Below, one piece after another: positions 1 through 6,082 of a stretch of 27,965 nucleotides of DNA; within the stretch, counting starts at the first letter, position 1, and each line of letters opens with the position of its first letter. This stretch comes from JANNWF01 sp052390415 (GTDB lineage: Bacteria; Pseudomonadota; Gammaproteobacteria; Xanthomonadales; Xanthomonadaceae). The position numbers were made by a program, and so were the translations under genes. The notes under the pieces were generated by a model that was not told the origin of the DNA, did no database searches, and saw nothing but the letters and a program-made list of their open reading frames with translations. The stretch lies in assembly GCA_052390415.1 (NCBI GenBank), contig JBQTGY010000059.1:1-27965 (forward strand), written 5' to 3'.

Positions 1-14
1 CAAGCGAGGGCCGC

Positions 15-123
15 GCCAGCGGGAAAATGCAGGCGGACAGACTGTTCGCCGCGTGATGTGGCAGAACCCCTCTTGCAGCAAAGGTTTCCGGGCATTTTCA
101 CGCGACCTCATGAAATGTCCGGG
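15..123 (+). repeat. 109-bp dispersed element, copy 1
   Basis: This stretch and the reverse complement of 27702-27810 have the same length (109 bp) and share both ends. The left end begins GCCAGCGGGAAAA; the right end (95-123) is a perfect 29-bp match containing the core CCTCATGAAATGTCCGGG. The right-hand part is clearly related for about 45 bp, while most of the left-central part differs. It lies at the 3' end of the GT-C gene, whose stop codon (98-100) falls inside the conserved right end. It is not an obvious gene. It could be a non-autonomous mobile element or a REP-like family. Its homology is visible; its nature is inference. Confidence 0.6.
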
Positions 124-1441
124 CTAGATGGCGGTGTCGTCCGAAGTCATGGCCCAGCGCCATTGCAATCGCGGTCCATTGCGTGGCGGAAGCAAGCCAA
201 TGCAACTCGAAGCGATCTCCAGGCAGGCCGAGTTGGCCGTGGGTGAAGAACGTAAACGACAGCGCGGCGGCGGTGACCCACGGGCTGAGCCATCGCGTCA
301 GTGCCGCGCAGGGCAACAGCCACAGCAGGTACCAAGCATTGATCACGGGTGACAGGATCAGCAGCAGCCCGAAGCCGGCGACCACGCTTTCGGCGATGCT
401 CATGGGTGATCGCCGATGTTCAAGCCGTTGCAGTGTGAGCCAGCCGATTCCTGCCGCAATCATCAGCGCCACCATGGGTCTCGCCACGCCCGTGCCGAGC
501 CCACCCGCCAACCATGCAAACACGCCTGCATTGAACTGCCATTGGGTCGCAAACACGGCCAATCCGGCGGCGTCGGTGGCGTTGCCGGACGCGTTACCCC
601 AGAAGGGCGTGTAGATCAGCGCAATGACCGCGACACAGGTCACCGCTGCAGGCAAAGCCAAGCGTATTCGATGCAGGCTATGGCGTTGGTGACAGGCATG
701 GCGCTCGCCAGCCGCAAGCCACAACAAGGGCAGCACCGCCAGCGCGGAGACTTTGATGGCAAGTGCGAGACCTGCCAACACTCCAGTGCTCAGCAGGCGA
801 CCGCGCCGGGCAACAAGAGTGCCTGCAAGCAGCAACCAGCCAAGCAAAAAATCCGGGTGCAGATTCATCAATCCGGCATGAATCAGTAGTGGGTTCCATG
901 CGACCAAGGCCACGTGTCGTGGCGGCAGGTGCCGCAAAGCGAGGCCCACGGCCAGCAAATGCATGGCTACCAACGCGGCGCGCAACAGGTGTGAATTGGC
1001 GGGGCTCAGCAGGTGGATGCTCAGGAACAACCATTGCAGCAGCGGACCGTAAATCGTGGCCACCTGCGGGTGGTTCACCGCATCGAGCACGGCGTGCATT
1101 TCGGCAGGAAGCGTCTCATCGCCGAAGTACGCAGCGGGAGGAATGCCGTACGGAGAACCGGTGGTCGCGGTGATGTAGCCGTCCCACAGGTAGCGGTGGT
1201 GATCGTCTTCCGCGAAGGGCAATGCCAACATGGCGCAGGCGCACAGCAGCGCACAGACCACGAACACGGCGCGCGGCCGCCAACGCACTTGCGTAGCGCG
1301 CCACCAAGCGACATGCGACAGCAGCAGAAGCGGCACGATCCATTCGACGCGTGCAAACGCATTGATGCGTGAGCTCAGGGCCAGCAACAAGGTCAGCACA
1401 AGCAAACCGAGCACCGCGGCGAGCGCTGGATGCTGTCTCAT
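98..1441 (-). CDS. Polytopic GT-C type glycosyltransferase (DUF2029/mannosyltransferase-like)
   Basis: A 447-residue integral membrane protein with about ten to twelve hydrophobic segments. After the first three segments a loop carries EDDHHRYLWDG (residues 78-88) followed by SPY. This acidic loop with a (D)xxRYxWDG motif is typical of polyprenyl-phosphate-sugar-dependent GT-C enzymes such as PIG-M/MptA-like and DUF2029 proteins, where the Asp is the probable catalytic base. It probably transfers a sugar from a lipid-linked donor on the periplasmic face of the inner membrane. The upstream gene encodes a family 2 glycosyltransferase that could make that donor. ATG start at 1441; no clear ribosome binding site is visible because a MITE ends only 12 bases upstream. 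Donor, acceptor and precise subfamily cannot be read from the sequence. Confidence 0.8.
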   Translation of the reverse strand: MRQHPALAAVLGLLVLTLLLALSSRINAFARVEWIVPLLLLSHVAWWRATQVRWRPRAVFVVCALLCACAMLALPFAEDDHHRYLWDGYITATTGSPYGIPPAAYFGDETLPAEMHAVLDAVNHPQVATIYGPLLQWLFLSIHLLSPANSHLLRAALVAMHLLAVGLALRHLPPRHVALVAWNPLLIHAGLMNLHPDFLLGWLLLAGTLVARRGRLLSTGVLAGLALAIKVSALAVLPLLWLAAGERHACHQRHSLHRIRLALPAAVTCVAVIALIYTPFWGNASGNATDAAGLAVFATQWQFNAGVFAWLAGGLGTGVARPMVALMIAAGIGWLTLQRLEHRRSPMSIAESVVAGFGLLLILSPVINAWYLLWLLPCAALTRWLSPWVTAAALSFTFFTHGQLGLPGDRFELHWLASATQWTAIAMALGHDFGRHRHLARTFHEVA

Positions 1442-1453
1442 GCAAGTGCGAAC

Positions 1454-1611
1454 CTAGTGGACTGTAACGGACAAATCGACAGTATCTCGCTCGGTCTGGC
1501 CGCGCTGGACGTGCTCCTCACTCCGCCAATAGCTTTGGCTATCCGGAGCGGCGTCCATCACGCCCATCCCGTAGCGATCCCACTTCCGCTCCATCCGTCA
1601 AAGCCCACTAG
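1454..1611 (-). mobile_element. CTAG-targeted MITE, copy 1 (158 bp)
   Basis: A 158-bp non-coding element bounded by CTAG and imperfect terminal inverted repeats: CTAGTGGACTGTAACGGA at 1454 and the complement of CTAGTGGGCTTTGACGGA ending at 1611. Its reverse complement matches 9567-9734 almost throughout, except for a 10-bp gap and scattered substitutions. Flanks C/TA...TA/G fit insertion into CTAG with TA duplication, as known for IS630/Tc1-mariner elements. No transposase is encoded, so it would need one in trans. The TAG stop of the glycosyltransferase at 1608-1610 lies in its edge. It separates that gene from the next gene of the unit and could weaken read-through. Confidence 0.85.
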
Positions 1612-2372
1612 TTTGCTTCGCTTTCTGGCCGAATTGCTATCGGCCGACCTCGACCGATGGCCAGCGAACTCAGCCGCAGTTGCAGGATGGTGCCGATGAT
1701 CCCGCGTGCCGCGCCGAATACACCGCGCCATGTGCCGCTGATTTTGGACTGGCCGATACGGCGTCGCGTACGCACGGGGATTTCGGCAATCTGCATGCCA
1801 TGCAGCAGGGCCTTGAGCTGCATTTCGGCGGTCCAGCCATAGCGGGGATCGCTCATGTGCAGACGTTGCAAGGCTGCGCTGGTGATCGCGCGGTATGGTC
1901 CAAGATCGCGAAAGCGGGTTCCGAACAGCAGCAGTATCAGGGCGGTGGCAATACGATTTCCCAGCCGTTGTGGCAGGCTCATGGCACCTGTCTCAGACAG
2001 CGCATGCGGCCGCCAACCGATCACCAGATCAGCTCCGTTGCGGAAGGGAAGCAGCAGGTTCTCCAACTCGCGCGCATCGATCGAGCCATCGCCATCGACG
2101 AACACCACGATGTCGGACGCATCCACAGCGGCGAGGGCGGTCAGGCAGGCGATGCCATAACCAGGCCTGCTCTGGCTGACCACATCAGCACCGGCAAGGC
2201 GAGCTTCGGCGGCGGTTGCATCCGCCGAGCCGTTGTCGCAGACCACCACCTGGTTGACAAGTGCAGCTTGGCCGCGCCGCAAAGCCAGCAGTTCCGCGAC
2301 GACCTGGCCAATGATCAGCGCTTCATCGCGCGCGGGGATCACCACCGCAATACGGGCCGAATTTGTATTCAC
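1608..2372 (-). CDS. Family 2 glycosyltransferase (DPM1/DPG-synthase-like)
   Basis: A 254-residue cytoplasmic GT-A fold protein without transmembrane segments. Visible motifs are VVIPARDE (residues 10-17) for nucleotide binding, CDNGSAD (45-51), the metal-binding DGDGS (93-97), and a later GPYRAI...DPRYGWTAEMQLKA block that matches the acceptor and catalytic region of dolichyl/polyprenyl-phosphate sugar synthases. A likely job is making a polyprenyl-phosphate-linked sugar for the GT-C enzyme encoded downstream; this pairing is inferred from context. GTG start at 2372 (codons for MNTNSARIAVVIPARDE), 25 bases after the preceding gene. The stop codon TAG lies in the CTAG edge of the MITE, so the insertion left the protein intact. 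The sugar is unknown. Confidence 0.85.
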   Translation of the reverse strand: MNTNSARIAVVIPARDEALIIGQVVAELLALRRGQAALVNQVVVCDNGSADATAAEARLAGADVVSQSRPGYGIACLTALAAVDASDIVVFVDGDGSIDARELENLLLPFRNGADLVIGWRPHALSETGAMSLPQRLGNRIATALILLLFGTRFRDLGPYRAITSAALQRLHMSDPRYGWTAEMQLKALLHGMQIAEIPVRTRRRIGQSKISGTWRGVFGAARGIIGTILQLRLSSLAIGRGRPIAIRPESEAN

Positions 2373-2397
2373 GGCAAGGTCTTGAGGGTGCGGTCAA

Positions 2398-2736
2398 TCA
2401 ACGCAACTGCCAACGTCGTTCGACATAGCGGCGCAAGTGATTGCGCTCGCTCCGGCGCAACTCAAATTCACCAGCTTTCAGTCGCGCGACCAGCACACGC
2501 GCCGCGTCGACATTGCTGACGCCACCGGGTAGTGGGCAATCACCGCAGGCGATGCGTTCGAGATAAATGGCCTGACCTTCCTGGTAGCTATCCCGCAGCT
2601 GGTGTTGTTGAAAGCGATCGATGAAGGCACCGTTGTCGGTCGGTGGGATCGACCCGGAGGCATGCGCCAAACCGCCCAGCATCGGCAGCATGAATATCGC
2701 AGTGGCGAATGCAAGAACGGGCAAGCGGGCGTGCAT
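2398..2736 (-). CDS. Small exported protein with a CGDC motif
   Basis: A 112-residue protein with an N-terminal signal peptide (about residues 1-26, cleavage near LAHA/SG). The mature part contains GQAIYLERIACGDCPLPGG and an Arg-rich C-terminus. The arrangement of GxxIY, CxxC and following Leu/Val-rich helix recalls a small c-type cytochrome domain, but the residue after CxxC is Pro rather than His, so haem attachment is not expected. The two cysteines could instead be redox-active or bind metal. It is co-directional with and just downstream of the rhodanese gene, which suggests a common envelope sulfur/thiol role; this is inference. ATG at 2736 with a weak GGAA upstream. I do not recognise a named family. 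Confidence 0.7.
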   Translation of the reverse strand: MHARLPVLAFATAIFMLPMLGGLAHASGSIPPTDNGAFIDRFQQHQLRDSYQEGQAIYLERIACGDCPLPGGVSNVDAARVLVARLKAGEFELRRSERNHLRRYVERRWQLR

Positions 2737-2773
2737 GGCGAAGTTCCATCAATGGGGTGGGGTGAACAAAGCA

Positions 2774-3325
2774 CTACCAGACGGCTTCGTAGCCGCTGGG
2801 CAAGTAGTTCCAACGGCGGCCGTAGACATGCACGCGCCGTGTGGGCAAGCCCTTGGCATCGACAAACGAATGGCCGTCGGCTGCCCAGGCCAACACGCCG
2901 CCACTCAGGTTGAACGCGGGGACGCCCTCGCTACGCAATTGCCGAGTCAACTCGGCACTGCGCATGCCGATGGTGCAATAGACCAATACCGTGGGTGTGG
3001 CGCCCGGCTTGCCCGGCTCGGCAGCTCGCAAAGCGCCATCGTGCAGCCGATCCCGCAGTTGTTGTCTGCTGATCGCGCCGGGCAACTGCGACACCGCGCG
3101 CTCAGCGTCGAGGCGCGCATCAACGATGACCATCTCGGCACGATCCGGATGCGCCAGGAACGCTTCCAGGGTGAGCGTGGGCGTCGCCGGATAAGCGGCT
3201 TCGACCTCGGCAGCGAAGCGTTGCAGTGGCAAGTCGCCACTTGCCATCGCCAGCGACGCCCACGCGCCCGACACCGTGATCAGGGTCACCGTCATCAATG
3301 CTGCCCCTGCCAGCGGCCGCGTCAC
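2774..3325 (-). CDS. Exported rhodanese-domain protein
   Basis: A 183-residue protein with a hydrophobic leader (about residues 1-29) followed by one rhodanese domain. The putative catalytic cysteine is Cys117 in VYCTIGMRS, the usual position of the active-site loop. VIVDARLDAERAVSQLPGAI (66-85) matches the CH2A region and GGVLAW (142-147) the C-terminal signature. It ends in an unusual extension, RRVHVYGRRWNYLPSGYEAVW. Rhodaneses move sulfane sulfur or act on thiols; here the leader predicts a periplasmic or membrane-anchored location. The GTG start at 3325 shares GTGA with the stop of the anti-sigma gene, so the two are probably translationally coupled. This places the protein in the sigma factor unit. 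Confidence 0.85.
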   Translation of the reverse strand: MTRPLAGAALMTVTLITVSGAWASLAMASGDLPLQRFAAEVEAAYPATPTLTLEAFLAHPDRAEMVIVDARLDAERAVSQLPGAISRQQLRDRLHDGALRAAEPGKPGATPTVLVYCTIGMRSAELTRQLRSEGVPAFNLSGGVLAWAADGHSFVDAKGLPTRRVHVYGRRWNYLPSGYEAVW

Positions 3326-3942
3326 GCGGCCACCGCCACTGCAAACATCACGCCTTGCTGATGCGCCAAGCTGACCCGCACACCACGCGCGTGCAGCACG
3401 ATCGGCGTTGCAGCAGTGCCAGCCAAATCAGGGACATCGCGATGCCGCAGTGGATTGAAGCGGGTCTGACATACACTGATTTCGCCCAGCACACCGCGAT
3501 AGCGCAGCTGTACTGCCGGTGCCGCTGTGAGTATGCAGGCGCGGCCACCTTCCAACGCAGCACCTTGCAGGGCGGCATCGCCACTGGCGTCGATCAAGGC
3601 AAACCCGACCCCATCAAAGTGCGGTCGCAAGACTGCAATGGTGTTGCCCACGGCATCCAGGGCGACACCCGCGGCGGCTGAATAGGTGAGGTGGGTGTAG
3701 GCGACTTCTTCGGCCAACATCGTCAGATGCTCGGCATCCGACCCGCGACGCGTGAGCACCAGCCCCAAACCACTCACCGCGACCACCGCGGCGGCGGCGG
3801 CCAACCAGTGTCGGCGCTGTGGTGACGCCGGCTGCCCGCTCGCTGCGCGCAATCCGCGCAATTGTTCTGCATCCAGGTGCTCGCCCTCGAACAGCTCGAG
3901 CACGGCTTGTTTGAGCGGGACGTTCTCATGGGGTTGTTTCAT
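3322..3942 (-). CDS. Probable membrane anti-sigma factor
   Basis: A 206-residue protein with a short cytoplasmic N-terminus, one transmembrane helix (about residues 46-64, Ala/Val-rich, followed by RR) and a periplasmic C-terminal domain. The C-terminal layout, with a strand ending in RYRGVLGEISVCQTRF and then a final RGVRVSLAHQQGVMFAVAV, resembles periplasmic halves of anti-sigma factors encoded next to ECF genes. The N-terminus lacks the HxxxCxxC zinc motif. I choose ATG 3942, which lies 7 bases after GGAG and overlaps the sigma stop as TGATG; GTG 3945 is the alternative. Position directly after the sigma gene supports the role. A cysteine in the periplasmic domain could sense redox state, but that is speculation. 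Confidence 0.7.
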   Translation of the reverse strand: MKQPHENVPLKQAVLELFEGEHLDAEQLRGLRAASGQPASPQRRHWLAAAAAVVAVSGLGLVLTRRGSDAEHLTMLAEEVAYTHLTYSAAAGVALDAVGNTIAVLRPHFDGVGFALIDASGDAALQGAALEGGRACILTAAPAVQLRYRGVLGEISVCQTRFNPLRHRDVPDLAGTAATPIVLHARGVRVSLAHQQGVMFAVAVAA

Positions 3943-4427
3943 CACATTTCTCCAGCGGCGCGCAGAGGACCCGGCTCGGCGAAGCGCTTGCGTAGTCGAT
4001 GCAGCCGGGTCAACAAGGTGCCTTTCGGCGTTGCGGTCTGCTGCGCAATCTCTTCAATGGTGAAGCCTTCGACGGCCCACAGATACAGCACCTCGCGCTC
4101 GGCGGCACCCAGATCGACCCAGATACGTTGTAGTTGGGCGCGCTGCAAAAACGTCTCCTCCAGCGGCGCCATGTCGGTGGCGATCACGCCCGCAACATCG
4201 TCCAGCGGCGTCCAGCGCAGCATGGCCGCGCGCTTGCCATCGGCGATGAAGCAATTCCGCACGATGCGCAGAAAATAGCCGAGCGGCTCGGCGACGTTTT
4301 TGGGAGCCGCGTGCAACCAATTGGCCACCGCGTTGTGGACCACGTCGTAGGCCATGTCCCGATCACCGCACAACGCCATCGCATAACGATAGGCGCGCTG
4401 GTAGTCGGCATCCTTGAGGGTGCTCAT
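3942..4427 (-). CDS. ECF-family RNA polymerase sigma factor
   Basis: A 161-residue sigma-70 family protein of the extracytoplasmic function group. Region 2 covers about residues 5-68 (DADYQRAYRYAMALCGDRDMAYDVVHNAV...GYFLRIVRNCFIADGKR) and region 4 about residues 96-148, with the helix-turn-helix FTIEEIAQQTATPKGTLLTRLHRLRKRF. There is no region 3 or 1.1, as expected for the group. I chose ATG 4427 because region 2 then begins near the N-terminus; an upstream in-frame ATG at 4490 would add 21 basic residues and is possible. The gene heads the minus-strand unit and overlaps the anti-sigma gene. By analogy with the family it would direct transcription of its own operon, but no target promoter was identified. 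Confidence 0.85.
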   Translation of the reverse strand: MSTLKDADYQRAYRYAMALCGDRDMAYDVVHNAVANWLHAAPKNVAEPLGYFLRIVRNCFIADGKRAAMLRWTPLDDVAGVIATDMAPLEETFLQRAQLQRIWVDLGAAEREVLYLWAVEGFTIEEIAQQTATPKGTLLTRLHRLRKRFAEPGPLRAAGEM

Positions 4428-4622
4428 GCGTTGGGTGCGCGCCTTGGCCGGAGTGTTGCGGGACTTTTCGCCATCGCGGGTGATCGCCATGTGGTCAAAG
4501 TGGTTCGGTTGTGATTGGAAGAGTGAGCAGAGGGAAATTTGATTCGCAGCCCTGAGTGCCGAGCTTGCTGAGCTGAGCCCATGAGCTCGCTTCCAGCCCA
4601 TCACCATTTGTTACGCAGCCAA

Positions 4623-4641
4623 CGAATCGCGAATCGATTCG
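4623..4641. promoter_or_regulatory. Possible operator: CGAATCG half-site plus palindrome
   Basis: In the divergent gap between the sigma and HAMP genes, a 12-bp perfect palindrome CGAATCGATTCG (4630-4641) is directly preceded by an extra half-site CGAATCG (4623-4629). Such palindromes bind dimeric regulators, but the binding protein is unknown and chance cannot be excluded. Confidence 0.3.
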
Positions 4642-4722
4642 GAGTCTCGGCGAACCGTTTGCGCTGCTCGATCGCTCTTGCTGACACTCGAGGGCAATCG
4701 CCCTTCAACCCAAGGGTGTCCC

Positions 4723-5979
4723 GTGCGAATTTCGTTACAAACTCAGATTGTGCTGGCGTTGTTGGTGTTGGCTTCGCTGTTCATCGGCGTGCTGGCGGCT
4801 AACGAACAATTATTCAAACGCGGCCTGACCGATCAGCAGCATTTGGCCCTGGCCCATGAGGTGGCATCACGCGCCAAGGACATCGAACGCAACGCACTGG
4901 CCTACGGCAAGGTCGCGCCGCGTGACTATGAGTCGTATGGTCGCGATGTGTTGGTCACCTTCGTCAGCTTGCGCGCTGATCTCGACGGCTTGAACGGATC
5001 GGTGGCGGCGCTGCTTGCGGTAGCCGCGCAAACCGAAGGCGCGACGGCGAAGGCGTTGGCAGGCCTTGCCACGCAACATGCAGGCTTCATTGGCGGGCTC
5101 TGGGAAAAGCTCGGCGACAACGTCAACGAGCCACGGCTGGAATGGGGTGCGGCATACCTTGCCGAACAGGCACCCATCTTGAGTAGCGTTGCGCAAGCGG
5201 CCGAGCAGACCTTTGCAGACAATGCCGCTGCGCATGTCACCGAGGCGCGCACCTTGACGCGGCTGTCGTGGGGATTGGGTCTGCTGACCATCGCGGCCAT
5301 TGGTCTGTGGTTCTGGCGTCGTGTCGCAATGCGCATCGGTCGCGCTGCCGAAGGTTGCCGGCATGTGGCGGAAGGCGAGTTTGGTACTCGCCTCGAAGAC
5401 GCTTCCCACGATGAATTGGGTGCCTTCTCGCGCGCGTTCAACGGCCTGTCCTCGCGCACTCGCGTGGTTCTCGGCGTGCTGGATCGACTGCCAGACAGCG
5501 CCACGCCCGAACAAGCCTTTGCCACCCTGTGGGCCGAGAGTCGCTCCCATCTTGGCCACCGTTGGCAGGCCATGTATGCGCTGGAAGGCAGCGAACGGAC
5601 CGGCAAGCTGGTTGCGATCCAACACGACCATGGTGTCACCTTCGCGGATCACGAAGAGCAGTGGGAACTGGGCGGCATCATCGATAGCTTGCAATTGGAT
5701 AAGGCGGGCGCAGCGATGCTCGCCGATGTGCGTCGGCACACCTTGGACAACCGCCAAGGGCGCCTGCTGCGCGAGCTATCGCGCAACGATCTGCGAACCT
5801 TGGCGCTGGTGCTGTTGCGCGACAAACACGGTGTTGGGCAGCGGGTTATCGCCTTCGCTTGGGAAGATGCGCACGCCGAAAGCGCAGGCGTGGCCCGGTT
5901 TCTGAGTGGTCTGGGACGCTTTTTGAGTCGCTTGTTGCTGGGCCCTGCCAGCACTGACCCCAGCCCAGTGCAGGCGTGA
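4723..5979 (+). CDS. HAMP-domain membrane protein without a recognised output domain
   Basis: A 418-residue protein starting at GTG 4723 (VRISLQTQIV), 6 bases after AAGGG. A first transmembrane helix (about residues 7-25) is followed by a helical periplasmic sensor region, a second helix (about 181-199) and a HAMP segment (about 200-248, with HVAEGEFGTRLEDASHDELGAFSRAFN). The remaining 160 residues look like a GAF-type fold (QAFATLWAESRSHLG...) but carry no histidine kinase, GGDEF, EAL or methyl-accepting signature. It therefore looks like a sensor that signals by protein contact, or one half of a split system. It is followed after 103 bases by the TonB-dependent receptor gene on the same strand, and may sense a condition relevant to that receptor; this is inference. 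Confidence 0.75.
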   Translation: MRISLQTQIVLALLVLASLFIGVLAANEQLFKRGLTDQQHLALAHEVASRAKDIERNALAYGKVAPRDYESYGRDVLVTFVSLRADLDGLNGSVAALLAVAAQTEGATAKALAGLATQHAGFIGGLWEKLGDNVNEPRLEWGAAYLAEQAPILSSVAQAAEQTFADNAAAHVTEARTLTRLSWGLGLLTIAAIGLWFWRRVAMRIGRAAEGCRHVAEGEFGTRLEDASHDELGAFSRAFNGLSSRTRVVLGVLDRLPDSATPEQAFATLWAESRSHLGHRWQAMYALEGSERTGKLVAIQHDHGVTFADHEEQWELGGIIDSLQLDKAGAAMLADVRRHTLDNRQGRLLRELSRNDLRTLALVLLRDKHGVGQRVIAFAWEDAHAESAGVARFLSGLGRFLSRLLLGPASTDPSPVQA

Positions 5980-6082
5980 GCGTATCGCCCCGCCGCTACT
6001 CGCATGCTTCACCCCTGACACCGCAGGCTGCATGCCGGCGGCTCCCGCATTTTCCGAGCATCCCCATTGCCAAGGCCAACCC

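Noticed and set aside
1680..2519. 279-residue open frame on the plus strand
   Set aside because: It is antisense to the family 2 glycosyltransferase and has no recognisable motif or ribosome binding site.
4867..5757. 296-residue open frame on the minus strand
   Set aside because: It is antisense to the HAMP protein gene and shows no domain or signal sequence.
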